DNA of 64,000 bases from an uncultured Bacteroidales bacterium (GTDB taxonomy: Bacteria > Bacteroidota > Bacteroidia > Bacteroidales > Paludibacteraceae). Of this stretch, positions 17,066 through 26,827 are shown piece after piece (position 1 is the first letter of the stretch; each line of letters starts with the position of its first letter). The stretch spans positions 62,001 through 126,000 of the forward strand of contig CACYZT010000002.1 in NCBI GenBank assembly GCA_902778935.1. Direction: 5' to 3'. Below the pieces are notes generated by a model. That model searched no databases, had not been told where the DNA came from, and saw only the letters and a list, made by a program, of their open reading frames with translations. The position numbers were made by a program, and so were the translations under genes.

Positions 17066-19117
17066 ATGCTACAAACACTAAAGAAATATTTCGGATATGA
17101 TTCTTTTCGACTATTACAACGGGAAATTATTGAGCATGTGATGGCCGGAGGCAATGCATTGGTGTTGATGCCTACCGGCGGAGGCAAGTCCCTTTGCTAC
17201 CAAATCCCAGCTCTGATGCGTCAGGGAGTTGGTGTTGTAATCTCTCCGCTTATTTCGCTGATGAAAGACCAAGTGGATGCGCTACGCGCTAACGGCATCG
17301 CAGCGGCGGCTATCAACAGCAATAACACCGAAGCCGAGAACCGGGCTATAATTGATCTTTGCCTACATGGTCAATTGAAACTGCTATATATCTCACCGGA
17401 ACGCTTTGTCATAGAGCAAAAACGCTTTCTTTCACGTATTCCTATTTCGCTATTTGCTATCGATGAGGCGCATTGTATCTCTCAATGGGGGCACGATTTC
17501 CGTCCGGAATACACCCAACTAGCTGATATTCGTTCAACATTCCCTGACGTACCTATCATGGCATTAACTGCCACTGCGGACAAAGTAACAAAAGAAGATA
17601 TTCTGCAACAATTGAATATTACAGACGCACAGCAGTTTATCAGTTCTTTCAACCGCCCGAACCTGAGTCTGCAAGTGTGCAGAGGCTATTCAGCTGCTGA
17701 CAAACTGAAACATATTTTGGCACTAATCCGCCTCCATCCCTATGAGAGCGGAATCATCTACTGTCTGGCGCGCAAAACGACCGAAGAATTAGTTGCGAAA
17801 CTCCAACGATACGGCATCTCTGCTGCTGCTTATCATGCCACACTCAGTTCTGAGGATCGCAACCGCGTGCAAGATGATTTTGTTAACGACCGTGTGCAAG
17901 TTGTGTGCGCCACCATCGCTTTCGGAATGGGCATTGACAAGAGCAACGTGCGTTTTGTCATCCATTATAACTTACCTAAAAGTATTGAAAACTACTACCA
18001 GGAAATAGGTCGTGGTGGACGAGACGGACTACCATGTGAGACAATTCTTTTCTATAACCTGCAAGACATCATTCTACTCAAACGGTTTGCACAAGAATCC
18101 GGACAAAGAGAAATTAACGAAGAGCGGTTGAATAGAATGCAAGAATACGCAGAAGCACAAGTTTGCCGAAGACGAATCTTGCTAAATTATTTTGGGGAAG
18201 TGTCTGAATGTCAGTGCGGTAACTGCGATGTATGCAATAATCCGCCGGAACAATTCGATGGCACACGTTATGCTCAAATGGCTCTATCTGCCATTATACG
18301 AGCCAACGAACAAGTGGGATTTACTACCACTATTGATATCCTGCGCGGTAATGCCACAAGGGAGGTTCTGACACATGGTTATTCACAACTTCCCACATTC
18401 GGTGTTGGTCAAGAGTTTTCTTTCCGTGAATGGCATGACTACCTACTACAAATGCTTCAAATGGGTTTGATTGAATTAGATTACAAAGAAAATCGACATA
18501 TACATGTAACGGCATTAGGCAAATCCGTACTCTTCAAATGTAAAACCGTACAGCTTTCAAAGGTTGTCAAAGAAGACTTGCGTGTCAAGAACAAACGCAC
18601 AAAAATTTCCGCTTTGACGAATATACAAATTGCGAAACTATCATCCATTTCCACAACCAAACCGGTACTCGTTGAGGATAAAGAACTTTTCGAACGTCTG
18701 CGTCAATTACGCATACAGATTGCCCGCGAGGAGCATCTCCCACCCTATATTATTTTCTCGGACAAGACACTCCACGAACTCGCCACTTACAAACCACAGA
18801 ACATAGCCGCTTTCGGCATGATATATGGAGTTGGAGAAAACAAACAAGCCAAATACGGTGCAATTTTTATTGAAGCTATTATTGGCAAAAAAGTAGAGGA
18901 GGTAGAAAAACCTCCAGTACAACCGACTTCAACCAAATCACACATGCAGGAGCAAAAGGAATTACACGCAAATGCATATGTGCAGTGGTCTGAGAGCGAG
19001 GATAAAGAGTTGAAACGCCTATACGAGCAAGGATTTCAAATAAAAGATCTATCTATCATCTTCCAACGTAATACCGGTTCTATCAGGAGTAGGTTAAAGA
19101 AATTAGGATTAATTTAA
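17066..19117 (+). CDS. recQ: ATP-dependent DNA helicase RecQ
   Basis: 683 residues from the ATG 8 bp after a GGGGAG ribosome site (17052-17057); a GTG at 17060 would be too close to it. A superfamily-2 helicase core includes P-T-G-G-G-K-S, D-E-A-H-C-I-S-Q-W-G-H near 132 and G-R-G-G-R-D-G near 315. Four zinc cysteines follow at about 366-393, then the winged-helix RQC domain, an HRDC domain (L-F-E-R-L-R-Q-L-R near 540) and a C-terminal Myb/SANT-like helix bundle. It unwinds 3'-5' in recombination repair. Full length for the long Bacteroidota form. A second, shorter RecQ lies at 26828. Confidence 0.93.
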   Translation: MLQTLKKYFGYDSFRLLQREIIEHVMAGGNALVLMPTGGGKSLCYQIPALMRQGVGVVISPLISLMKDQVDALRANGIAAAAINSNNTEAENRAIIDLCLHGQLKLLYISPERFVIEQKRFLSRIPISLFAIDEAHCISQWGHDFRPEYTQLADIRSTFPDVPIMALTATADKVTKEDILQQLNITDAQQFISSFNRPNLSLQVCRGYSAADKLKHILALIRLHPYESGIIYCLARKTTEELVAKLQRYGISAAAYHATLSSEDRNRVQDDFVNDRVQVVCATIAFGMGIDKSNVRFVIHYNLPKSIENYYQEIGRGGRDGLPCETILFYNLQDIILLKRFAQESGQREINEERLNRMQEYAEAQVCRRRILLNYFGEVSECQCGNCDVCNNPPEQFDGTRYAQMALSAIIRANEQVGFTTTIDILRGNATREVLTHGYSQLPTFGVGQEFSFREWHDYLLQMLQMGLIELDYKENRHIHVTALGKSVLFKCKTVQLSKVVKEDLRVKNKRTKISALTNIQIAKLSSISTTKPVLVEDKELFERLRQLRIQIAREEHLPPYIIFSDKTLHELATYKPQNIAAFGMIYGVGENKQAKYGAIFIEAIIGKKVEEVEKPPVQPTSTKSHMQEQKELHANAYVQWSESEDKELKRLYEQGFQIKDLSIIFQRNTGSIRSRLKKLGLI

Positions 19118-19255
19118 CGAATGCAAATAATTGAAGGAAATGGTAGAAGGTGTTGGCACCGATAGACCAGTTGTCTAAATCACTAATCCTAATTATAGAG
19201 TAAGAAGAATCTCTAAAAAAAAATGCAATTATTCGACAAAAAGTAACGATTTCAT

Positions 19256-19287
19256 TTGCTTATTCGACAAAAAATAACTATCTTTGC
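19256..19287 (+). promoter_or_regulatory. Promoter upstream of ogt
   Basis: TTGCTTAT at 19256-19263 and TATCTTTGC at 19279-19287, box starts 23 bp apart. The TTATTCGACAAAA word within it also occurs at about 19229, 31 bp upstream, a possible operator pair. Confidence 0.7.
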
Positions 19288-19299
19288 AGCGGAATTTGA

Positions 19300-19386
19300 A
19301 AAGACAGGAACAAAGTACGCATTACACCCAAAGGTCTGGACCTCTTCGCCCAACTTACCGACAACACCTCGGAAAGCCAAGAATAA
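19300..19386 (+). pseudogene. Possible MarR-type regulator 3' remnant
   Basis: A 28-codon frame closed by TGA just upstream reads D-R-N-K-V-R-I-T-P-K-G-L-D-L-F-A-Q-L, which resembles the wing and start of the last helix of MarR-family repressors, then stops 6 bp before ogt. No start or N-terminal part remains. Short matches like this can arise by chance. Confidence 0.3.
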
Positions 19387-19392
19387 CTTGCC

Positions 19393-19905
19393 ATGACAAA
19401 TACCGCCACATATATCTCGCCTCTGGGGTCTATCATCATAGAAAGTGACGGCGAGGCCATAACGAGTCTGCGGTTTTGTAGGGAGCAAAACTCAGCAACA
19501 CAAGGAGAATATGCCCCCAAAGCAACAACTACCCCACCGCCGATTATCGCGGAAACCATCCAATGGTTAGATGATTATTTTGCGGGCAAACGACCATGTA
19601 ATGTGCCGCGGCTCAATCCGCAAGGCACAGACTTTCAAAAGCGCGTATGGCAGGCATTACTGACCATTCCATATGCTCAGACCAAGACTTACGGAGAAAT
19701 CGCCAAGATGGTGGATTGCCGTTCCGCACAAGCGGTCGGACAAGCCTTGGGAGCCAATCCTATTGCCCTCATCATCCCCTGCCACCGAGTCATTGCCGCA
19801 CATGGCAAAATTGGCGGGTACGAATACGGAACGGAGATAAAAAAGAAACTTCTGGAACTGGAAGGAAATCCTACTAAAACATCCGTAATGCTAACGAGAT
19901 GGTAA
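19393..19905 (+). CDS. ogt: Methylated-DNA--protein-cysteine methyltransferase
   Basis: 170 residues, the usual Ogt length. The active-site stretch I-P-C-H-R-V-I-A (Cys about 132) is intact, preceded by the helix-turn-helix Y-G-E-I-A-K and followed by G-G-Y-E-Y-G. It removes methyl groups from O6-methylguanine in a suicide reaction. Start ATG at 19393; the leader carries a probable gene remnant after the promoter at 19256. Confidence 0.93.
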   Translation: MTNTATYISPLGSIIIESDGEAITSLRFCREQNSATQGEYAPKATTTPPPIIAETIQWLDDYFAGKRPCNVPRLNPQGTDFQKRVWQALLTIPYAQTKTYGEIAKMVDCRSAQAVGQALGANPIALIIPCHRVIAAHGKIGGYEYGTEIKKKLLELEGNPTKTSVMLTRW

Positions 19906-19933
19906 CGTAAATGACTGCTAAAACAAAGCAACT

Positions 19934-20245
19934 ATGATAACTATTCAACACCAAGAGACCGAGAAGAGCGGCGTTTTTGAGGCGTGGATGCAAGCCACCG
20001 AAGAAAGCGCATGTACCGAACCGATGCAAGTAGGCGAAATGACATACCAACGCCCTACTCCCGAGCGGATGATCATTGACCACACACGCGTCTTTGAGGG
20101 CTTTGAAGGCCGCGGTATCGCCCGTCAGATGGTTCTTGCCGCTGTGGACTTTGCGCGTGCCAACAACCGCCAGATCATCCCTGTCTGCTCCTACGCGCAA
20201 GCTTTCCTCAACCGCACGGAGGAATACAAAGACGTACTGGAGTAA
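19934..20245 (+). CDS. Small GNAT-fold N-acetyltransferase (YjdJ type)
   Basis: 103 residues. The acetyl-CoA loop appears as G-F-E-G-R-G-I-A-R-Q-M-V near residues 57-68, after a typical H-T-R-V strand, with a closing I-P-V-C-S-Y-A sequence. This is the compact single-domain GNAT family of YjdJ-like proteins; substrate unknown. It starts 28 bp after ogt and is probably co-transcribed. Confidence 0.85.
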   Translation: MITIQHQETEKSGVFEAWMQATEESACTEPMQVGEMTYQRPTPERMIIDHTRVFEGFEGRGIARQMVLAAVDFARANNRQIIPVCSYAQAFLNRTEEYKDVLE

Positions 20246-20652
20246 GCAACATAGCGCCATCCCAACTCTGCGAAGTACGAAAAAGTTTATATTTAACCGA
20301 AAATGCGTAAGGAATAAATATTTTTTGCACACTAATTAATTTTTTTTTCGTTAAATAATTGCATATTTGATTTTTTTTATATCGTAACTTCAAGGACACT
20401 GACATAGATTATTCTATGTATTGTACTAATCCTCAAAGTGGGGACTTTTCGGTTGCAATACTCGTAGTGCCATCCGAGGCACTCCTTCACCTGTCGAAAT
20501 TACGTCCGCACAAACGTGCAAACAACAATCTTTTCTAAAAAAATACAAATTATACAAGCATATTTGGTTTTTTTGAGGCAAAATCTTGCATATTTGATTT
20601 TTTTTTAGTAATTTTGTAGCGAATTTAAAAAGATAATGCTAAAATCAATATT
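20246..20652. other. Gene-free stretch between GNAT gene and sodB remnant
   Basis: About 400 AT-rich bases. It holds two occurrences of TTGCATATTTGATTTTTTTT (20359 and 20586); only the second has a good TAATTTTGT box and is called a promoter. A 6-bp hairpin AGTGCC/GGCACT lies at 20466-20483. I see no gene. Confidence 0.6.
20586..20617 (+). promoter_or_regulatory. Promoter of the sodB pseudogene
   Basis: TTGCATAT at 20586-20593 and TAATTTTGT at 20609-20617, box starts 23 bp apart, 36 bp before the first ATG. The promoter is intact although the gene is broken. Confidence 0.75.
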
Positions 20653-21194
20653 ATGCTGACAATTATTTTTTCGCTAATGACATTGCCGTATGCGGCGGAG
20701 GCACTGGAGCCGGTGATAAGCAAGGAGACGATTGAGTATCACTACGGCAAGCACTTGCAGGCATATGTGGATAACCTCAACAAACTGATTGCCGGGACGG
20801 AATATGAAGGGATGACATTAGAGGAGATCGTATGCAAATCGCAAGGCGGTATCTTCAACAACGCCGGTCAGATACTGAACCATAACCTATCGTCAAAGCT
20901 ATTATTCGGGATTTTGGGTCGTTCGAGGCATTCAAGGCGGAGTTTGAGCAGAAAGGCGTGACGCTGTTCGGTTCTGGATGGGTATGGTTAGCCGCAGACA
21001 AAAACGGGAAGCTGGTCATCACACAAGAGCCGAATGCCGGCAATCCGATTACCAAAGGTCTAAAGCCGCTGCTGACGATGGATGTATGGGAGCATGCGTA
21101 TTATATCGACTATCGCAACCGCCGCGCAGCGCATCTGCAGGCACTATGGCAGATTATCAATTGGGAGGAAGTCGAGCGGAGGTATAATGGTTAA
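20653..21194 (+). pseudogene. sodB: Superoxide dismutase (Fe/Mn), disrupted by deletion and frameshift
   Basis: The first frame (from 20653) gives the N-terminal half of an Fe/Mn superoxide dismutase with Y-H-Y-G-K-H (metal His) and ends after N-H-N-L with nonsense. The correct reading resumes in another frame at about 20907 with [11 protein letters not shown] and continues through W-V-W-L-A and D-V-W-E-H-A-Y (metal Asp and His) to the stop at 21194. From memory of the family, about 20 codons are missing at the join, so this is a small deletion plus frameshift rather than a single-base error. No active enzyme is expected from one frame. Confidence 0.85.
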
Positions 21195-21208
21195 TGGTTA
21201 ATGGTTAA
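21186..21208 (+). repeat. GGTTAAT word array
   Basis: Three copies of TGGTTAA overlap the end of the sodB pseudogene and the leader of the S37 peptidase. Confidence 0.7.
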
Positions 21209-21221
21209 AAATAACATACGG

Positions 21222-22907
21222 ATGAGAAAAATCATACTCTTTATCATAACGATGTTCATGGCGATGCATGGAGCAGCGCAAAACGGGAGTGTTCCTCAGT
21301 GGGTGCAGGATCTGCAAACATTGAACCAGGGTTTTATCGATTCTATGTCATATTATCCGCCGGATACAGCGGCGCCGAACACGACGACATATATCATCTA
21401 TTTCCATCAGCCGGTGAAGCACGCTGTGCCCGATGGTCCTTCTTTCCCGATGCGCGCGCTGATCACGGTCGATAACAGCATGGATCCCACGACCGCTGTC
21501 AATCATCTCTATTGCACGGGCTATGCGCTGTATCAGTCGTTTGTCGATAGCCCTGATGACACGTTTAAGAAAGAGGCCAACAGTTGTGCAGAAGAGATTG
21601 CCAACCGGTATAGAGCCAACTATATCTCTATCGAGCATCGGTATTATGCTTTCTCCGCGCCATCGCAATGCTGGACCAACCTCGATGACCTGCGGGCGGA
21701 AGAAGCGGCAGAGGATTTCCATAATCTCGTGGTTGCGCTCAAGAAAGTGCTGAAAGGCAAATGGGTGATGAGCGGTGTGAGCAAAGGCGGAATCACCACC
21801 CTGCTCCAACATACGTTCCACCCCGAAGACATGGATATCTACGTTCCCTATTCCGCGCCATTCTTTGACTCCGACCGCGACACGACGATGCAGACCTATT
21901 GGTATCAAAACGGCTGGAATCAGGAGTTCCGCGATATGTTCATGTCTATTCGTCGACAAGGCATCTCGGAGGACATGCAGAAGATTTACAACATCTTCTA
22001 TAAGATGACCTTCGACGGCAATACATCTGATGCGCATGCAGACACTATCTATGGCAGTTATCTGACGAATGTTGCCCTTTTCGGCTATGAGGAACATACG
22101 TATTCTGACACGGCATCGATTCGCAAACAACTCTACAAGAACACCAGCGTCATGCAACAATACGGCTTTACCGATTATTGCGACACGGTCTATGCCTATA
22201 TGTTCGAGAAATGCACTTTCTCCTTGGATAGTTTTGGTCGTTGGATAGATACGCTTCGTGCTTATCCGGACGCCAAGCAGATGCCGCGTAGAAAAGTGGC
22301 ACGCAGGAGAGCATATGAGCCTTTCGGTATCACGGAGGATGAATGGTGGGTGCGCGAGAACGGAAAGATTGTCGATAATCATGCATACTCCTACCAAGCC
22401 AAATGCGAACTGGGTTATTATGACCTGCGGTACAATCTGATTGTGGGCGAACAAGCAGCCCCGGCATGGAATGCGACTTATAAGAAATACGTAGGTGTCC
22501 TGCGCAACTTCGAGACTCCGTGGTGCAAGAACCTTACATTCAACCGCAGCCTCTATGACCGGGCGATGACGGCTACGCAAAATGCCACCAAACCCATCAT
22601 CCTTATTTACGGAGAAGATGACACCTGGACCGGAGCAGCAGTAAAAGATGCGTTCATCAATGGCAGCACTGTGAAGAAGTTTATTCTGCCTGCGCAGAAC
22701 CATTCGGTCACTTTCTCGTCCAATACCGACCAAGGCAAATGCGATGCTATCCGCGCTATTCTGGATGGTGTCCTCGGTGCTCCGCAGGATATCGAACAAC
22801 TCTCCTTTGAGGGAGTTGAACCGGCACGTAAAGTACTCCGCAACGGCCAGATATTCATCCTCCGCGGCGACAAGACCTACACCCTCACCGGCACAGAAGT
22901 ACAATAA
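21222..22907 (+). CDS. Secreted S37-family serine aminopeptidase with C-terminal sorting tail
   Basis: 561 residues from the ATG at 21222, which puts a signal peptide (R-K-I-I-L-F-I-I-T-M-F-M-A) at the very start; ATG 21201 lies in the repeat array. The nucleophile motif G-V-S-K-G-G is near residue 187; likely Asp and His partners are in Y-G-E-D-D-T-W and Q-N-H-S-V-T-F. S37 peptidases (PS-10) remove N-terminal tripeptides. The last 25 residues, A-R-K-V-L-R-N-G-Q-I-F-I to T-G-T-E-V-Q, match tails on two other secreted proteins here and look like a type IX secretion signal. Confidence 0.85.
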   Translation: MRKIILFIITMFMAMHGAAQNGSVPQWVQDLQTLNQGFIDSMSYYPPDTAAPNTTTYIIYFHQPVKHAVPDGPSFPMRALITVDNSMDPTTAVNHLYCTGYALYQSFVDSPDDTFKKEANSCAEEIANRYRANYISIEHRYYAFSAPSQCWTNLDDLRAEEAAEDFHNLVVALKKVLKGKWVMSGVSKGGITTLLQHTFHPEDMDIYVPYSAPFFDSDRDTTMQTYWYQNGWNQEFRDMFMSIRRQGISEDMQKIYNIFYKMTFDGNTSDAHADTIYGSYLTNVALFGYEEHTYSDTASIRKQLYKNTSVMQQYGFTDYCDTVYAYMFEKCTFSLDSFGRWIDTLRAYPDAKQMPRRKVARRRAYEPFGITEDEWWVRENGKIVDNHAYSYQAKCELGYYDLRYNLIVGEQAAPAWNATYKKYVGVLRNFETPWCKNLTFNRSLYDRAMTATQNATKPIILIYGEDDTWTGAAVKDAFINGSTVKKFILPAQNHSVTFSSNTDQGKCDAIRAILDGVLGAPQDIEQLSFEGVEPARKVLRNGQIFILRGDKTYTLTGTEVQ

Positions 22908-22931
22908 TTTGGCACGGTTTTTGAGGGAAGG

Positions 22932-22971
22932 ATTAATGGTTCATGGTTCATGGTTCATGGTTAATGGTTAA
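22932..22971 (+). repeat. GGTTCAT/GGTTAAT word array
   Basis: Five consecutive 7-bp words (ATGGTTC three times, then ATGGTTA) in the gap between the peptidase and rubrerythrin genes. Confidence 0.85.
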
Positions 22972-23005
22972 AATATTTTTTATTCACATTTAAAATCAAA
23001 ACATT

Positions 23006-23548
23006 ATGAAAGACTTAAAAGGAACAAAGACAGAGAAGAATCTGATGGAAGCATTTGCCGGCGAGAGCATGGCACGGAATAAATATACGTTTTTTGCATC
23101 AAAAGCCAAGAAAGACGGTTATGTGCAAATAAGCAAGATTTTCGAAGAGACCGCTGCGAACGAGAAAGAGCACGCAGAGTTGTGGTACAAATACCTGAAC
23201 GGCGGTAAGATAAGCGGTACGGAAGCGAATCTGGCTGATGCTGCTGCAGGCGAGAATGCAGAGTGGACGGATATGTATGCCCGCATGGCCAAAGAGGCGG
23301 AGGAAGAAGGATTTGACGAGATAGCAGAGAAATTTGAGATGGTGGGCGCTATCGAGAAGCACCACGAGGAGCGCTACCGCAAACTGCTGAAGAATATCGA
23401 AGACAAAATCGTGTTCTCACGTGAGGGCGACTGCATCTGGCAGTGCTCCAACTGCGGACATATCGTTGTGGGCAAGGCTGCTCCGGAAGAGTGCCCTGTT
23501 TGCCACCATGCACAGGCGTATTTCCAGCTGCTGGCGGAGAACTATTAA
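23006..23548 (+). CDS. rbr: Rubrerythrin
   Basis: 180 residues, standard length. The ferritin-like diiron domain shows [13 protein letters not shown] and E-K-E-H-A-E with later E-K-H-H-E-E-R-Y; the C-terminal rubredoxin site is C-S-N-C-G ... C-P-V-C. It reduces peroxide in anaerobes, using NADH or ferredoxin-linked donors. It may carry the oxidative-stress role left by the broken sodB nearby; that link is inference. Confidence 0.95.
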   Translation: MKDLKGTKTEKNLMEAFAGESMARNKYTFFASKAKKDGYVQISKIFEETAANEKEHAELWYKYLNGGKISGTEANLADAAAGENAEWTDMYARMAKEAEEEGFDEIAEKFEMVGAIEKHHEERYRKLLKNIEDKIVFSREGDCIWQCSNCGHIVVGKAAPEECPVCHHAQAYFQLLAENY

Positions 23549-23602
23549 TGGTTCATGGTTCACGGTTCATGGTTAAACGGTTTAAGAAGTTTAAGGGTTC
23601 AT
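23546..23602 (+). repeat. GGTTCAT array followed by GTTTAAGA words
   Basis: Two word families adjoin: GGTTCATGGTTCACGGTTCATGG, then TTTAAGAAGTTTAAGGGTTCATG, which runs into the ATG of the next gene. Confidence 0.75.
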
Positions 23603-25181
23603 GTTGATTAAGACACATAGTGCTGCGCCGGTAGGGATAGATGCTGTACATGTGACGATAGAGGTGCATGCAGTGCCGGGATTCGATTTCACATTAGTGG
23701 GACTCCCGGATGTGTCCGTCAAGGAATCGCACGAGCGTATCATGGCCGCTCTGACGGTGAATGGGATGGAGAAGCTGCACCGTGCGTTCACCATCAACAT
23801 GTCACCTGCAGATATCCGTAAAGAGGGAGCCTCGTTTGACCTGCCGTTAGCCATCGGTATGTTGGCCGGTTGCGAACAAGTGAAGGCGAAACTGCTGGAG
23901 CAATACATGATTATGGGTGAGTTGTCGCTGGACGGTTCGTTGCAACCGATTCGCGGCGCACTGCCCATTGCACTATGTGCACGAAAAGAAGGTTTTAAGG
24001 GATTGATTGTACCTGCTGCCAATGCCAACGAAGCAGCGGTGGTGGAAGGGCTGGATGTATATGGGATGGAGAGTCTATGCGAGGTGGTACGGTTTTTGAA
24101 CGGAGAGAAGAAAGACGATCTCCATCCTGATGAACACTTCGAGCCGGTACATGTCGATACGCAAGCGCTGTTTGACGAATTGGCCTTTCCTTCGGATTTG
24201 GATTTCTCGGACGTACGCGGACAATTCAAGGTGCGCCGCGCGATGGAAGTTGCCGCTGCAGGCGGACATAACATGATTATGGTTGGTCCTCCGGGAGCAG
24301 GTAAGAGCATGATTGCCAAGCGGTTACCATCCATCCTTCCGCCGCTGACACTGGAAGAAGCGCTTGAGACGACGAAGATACATTCGGTAGCCGGATTGAT
24401 GAACAAGCGCAATGGCGCGAGCGGTTCGCTGATTGTACAGCGCCCTTTCCGCGCACCGCATCACACGATAACGGACGTTGCGCTGGTCGGCGGAGGAACG
24501 AATCCGCATCCCGGTGAGATAAGTTTGGCACACAACGGTGTGCTGTTTCTCGACGAGTTGCCGGAATACAAGCGGTCAGCACTGGAAGTGATGCGTCAGC
24601 CGCTGGAAGACCGACACATCACCGTAGCTCGTACCAAAGAGACGGTCGATTATCCGGCATCGTTCATGCTCGTAGCCGCCATGAACCCATGCCCCTGCGG
24701 ACATTACGGAGAGAACAACCCGGCTCATCCGTGTACCTGCACGCCGGCTCAGGTGCATCGATATCTGAGTAAGATTAGCGGGCCGCTATTGGACCGAATC
24801 GATATCCAATGCGAGATTGAGGCGGTGCCGTATGAGCAGTTACGCGACACACAACCGGGCGAGAGTTCAGCTGTGATGCGGGAACGAGTGCTGAAAGCGA
24901 GAGCCATTCAGAATGAGCGTTTTAAGCACAGTAAGTTGGTTCACTGCAACGCAATGATGAATGCGAAGATGGTACGTCAGTACTGCGCCTTAGATGCCGA
25001 ATGCGACAAACTGCTGGAGTTCACGATGGGTAAGTTAGGGTTGAGTGCCCGTGCTTACGACCGTATCCTGAAAGTGGCACGAACGATAGCTGATTTATCA
25101 GGAACAGAGAATATACAGAAACAACACCTATTAGAAGCTATTTCCTACCGCTCGCTTGACCGCAATACATGGGCAGGGTGA
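23601..25181 (+). CDS. YifB/ComM family Mg-chelatase-like AAA+ ATPase
   Basis: 526 residues. An N-terminal ChlI-like domain ([18 protein letters not shown]) leads to an AAA+ core with Walker A G-P-P-G-A-G-K-S near residue 230, L-F-L-D-E-L-P-E-Y near 315 and a C-terminal lid. ComM is a branch-migration helicase aiding integration of incoming DNA during transformation in Gammaproteobacteria; the role in Bacteroidales is untested. The start ATG emerges directly from a simple-word array. Confidence 0.93.
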   Translation: MLIKTHSAAPVGIDAVHVTIEVHAVPGFDFTLVGLPDVSVKESHERIMAALTVNGMEKLHRAFTINMSPADIRKEGASFDLPLAIGMLAGCEQVKAKLLEQYMIMGELSLDGSLQPIRGALPIALCARKEGFKGLIVPAANANEAAVVEGLDVYGMESLCEVVRFLNGEKKDDLHPDEHFEPVHVDTQALFDELAFPSDLDFSDVRGQFKVRRAMEVAAAGGHNMIMVGPPGAGKSMIAKRLPSILPPLTLEEALETTKIHSVAGLMNKRNGASGSLIVQRPFRAPHHTITDVALVGGGTNPHPGEISLAHNGVLFLDELPEYKRSALEVMRQPLEDRHITVARTKETVDYPASFMLVAAMNPCPCGHYGENNPAHPCTCTPAQVHRYLSKISGPLLDRIDIQCEIEAVPYEQLRDTQPGESSAVMRERVLKARAIQNERFKHSKLVHCNAMMNAKMVRQYCALDAECDKLLEFTMGKLGLSARAYDRILKVARTIADLSGTENIQKQHLLEAISYRSLDRNTWAG

Positions 25182-25183
25182 GG

Positions 25184-25236
25184 GATGGTTAATGGTGAAT
25201 GGTGAATGGTTAACGGTTAATGGTTAATGATTAATG
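25184..25236 (+). repeat. GGTTAAT/GGTGAAT word array
   Basis: Seven or eight 7-bp words fill the gap between the YifB/ComM gene and gltX, ending with the gltX start codon (ATGG). Confidence 0.85.
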
Positions 25237-26826
25237 GATAGAAGAGTAAGAGTACGTTTTGCGCCAAGTCCAACGGGCGCGTTACATATCGGCGGTGTAC
25301 GAACCGCATTGTATAACTATTTGTTTGCACGCCAGCACGGCGGCGACATGTTGCTTCGTATCGAAGATACTGACAGCACGCGCTTTGTGCCCGGAGCCGA
25401 GGAGTATATCCTGGAGGCGCTTGATTGGCTCGGAATCGGCATTGACGAAGGTCTGCGCATGAAAAAAGGAGCTAAAGAAATCGAAGCGGTGGGTTCGCAT
25501 GGTCCTTATCGTCAGTCTGAGCGTCGGGAGATTTATCATACATACGTGAAGCAGTTGCTGGACAGCGGCCATGCGTATATTGCTTTTGACACGCCGGAGG
25601 AACTGGAAGCCAAGCGCACGGAGATACCGAATTTTCAATACGATGCCCGTACACGAATGCAGATGCGTAACTCGCTGACGATGCCGGCAGAGGAAGTGAA
25701 GCGACTAGTGGACGGCGGCGAGAAATATGTGGTTCGATTCAAAGTAGAGCCCAACGAAGATGTGCATGTACATGATTTGATCCGCGGCGAAGTGGTCATC
25801 AACAGTAACATATTGGACGACAAAGTGCTGTATAAATCGGCAGACGACCTGCCGACATACCATTTGGCGAACATCGTGGACGACCATCTGATGGAGATTA
25901 GTCATGTCATCCGCGGCGAGGAATGGTTACCTTCTGCCCCACTCCACGTGCTGCTGTACAGAGCGTTCGGTTGGGAAAACACGATGCCGCAGTTTGCGCA
26001 TCTGCCGTTGCTGCTTAAGCCGGACGGAAATGGCAAGCTGAGCAAGCGCGACGGCGACCGATTAGGTTTCCCCGTGTTCCCATTGGAATTCCACAACGAG
26101 AAAGACGGCACAGTCAGCAGCGGTTACCGCGAGAGCGGATATCTGCCTGAGGCGGTGATTAACTTCCTGGCATTGCTCGGTTGGCACGGAAGCGGAGACA
26201 AAGAGCTGTACACGATGGACGAGTTGATTCAGGAATTCAGCCTTGACCGCGTGTCCAAAGCCGGCGCGAAATTCGATTACGAGAAGGGCAAATGGTTCAA
26301 CCACCAATATCTTCTCCAGAAGTCCGATGAAGAACTCGCTGAGTTATTCATGCCGATATTGGAGACAAAAGTAGAAAGTAGAAAGACAATAGCTGAAGTC
26401 GCCAAAGTCATCGGCTTGACGAAAGACCGCGTGAATTTTGTGAACGAACTCTGGGAGCAGGTGAACTATTTCTTCGTAGCTCCGACCGAGTATGACGAGA
26501 AATCGTTGGCTAAACGCTGGAAAGAAGACTCACCGCGCCACATGCAGGAGTTGATAGCGGTTCTGGAGAACGTGAGTGAAGAGGACTGGCACAAGAACTA
26601 CGAGACGACGGATGACAAGGGAAATGCCGTTATTCGTTGGCATCTGGACGATGTGGTCATGCCTTGGATTGCGGAGCATGAATACGGCGTAGGCATTGTG
26701 ATGAATGCGTTCCGTATCTGTCTCGTTGGAGCAGCCCGCGGTGTGCATATCTGGGCTATTACCGATGTGCTGGGAAAAGAAGAAACTTTGGCACGCGTGC
26801 GAGCAGCACTCCGTGCGTTAAACTGA
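25234..26826 (+). CDS. gltX: Glutamate--tRNA ligase
   Basis: 530 residues, class I synthetase. The HIGH motif is [11 protein letters not shown] near residue 11 and the KMSKS equivalent is G-K-L-S-K-R-D near 270; G-P-Y-R-Q-S-E-R and R-G-E-E-W-L are also present. It charges tRNA-Glu in the cytoplasm. Slightly longer than the roughly 505-residue relatives I recall; one extra piece around 26368-26390 is coded by AGTAGAAAGTAGAAAG, a simple-word run. The next gene begins 1 bp after the stop. Confidence 0.96.
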   Translation: MDRRVRVRFAPSPTGALHIGGVRTALYNYLFARQHGGDMLLRIEDTDSTRFVPGAEEYILEALDWLGIGIDEGLRMKKGAKEIEAVGSHGPYRQSERREIYHTYVKQLLDSGHAYIAFDTPEELEAKRTEIPNFQYDARTRMQMRNSLTMPAEEVKRLVDGGEKYVVRFKVEPNEDVHVHDLIRGEVVINSNILDDKVLYKSADDLPTYHLANIVDDHLMEISHVIRGEEWLPSAPLHVLLYRAFGWENTMPQFAHLPLLLKPDGNGKLSKRDGDRLGFPVFPLEFHNEKDGTVSSGYRESGYLPEAVINFLALLGWHGSGDKELYTMDELIQEFSLDRVSKAGAKFDYEKGKWFNHQYLLQKSDEELAELFMPILETKVESRKTIAEVAKVIGLTKDRVNFVNELWEQVNYFFVAPTEYDEKSLAKRWKEDSPRHMQELIAVLENVSEEDWHKNYETTDDKGNAVIRWHLDDVVMPWIAEHEYGVGIVMNAFRICLVGAARGVHIWAITDVLGKEETLARVRAALRALN

Positions 26827-26827
26827 T

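Noticed and set aside
21348-22904. 518-codon open frame on the minus strand
   Set aside because: It lies wholly antisense to the S37 peptidase, which has a signal peptide, catalytic motifs and a sorting tail. The minus frame has no recognisable motif and odd composition.
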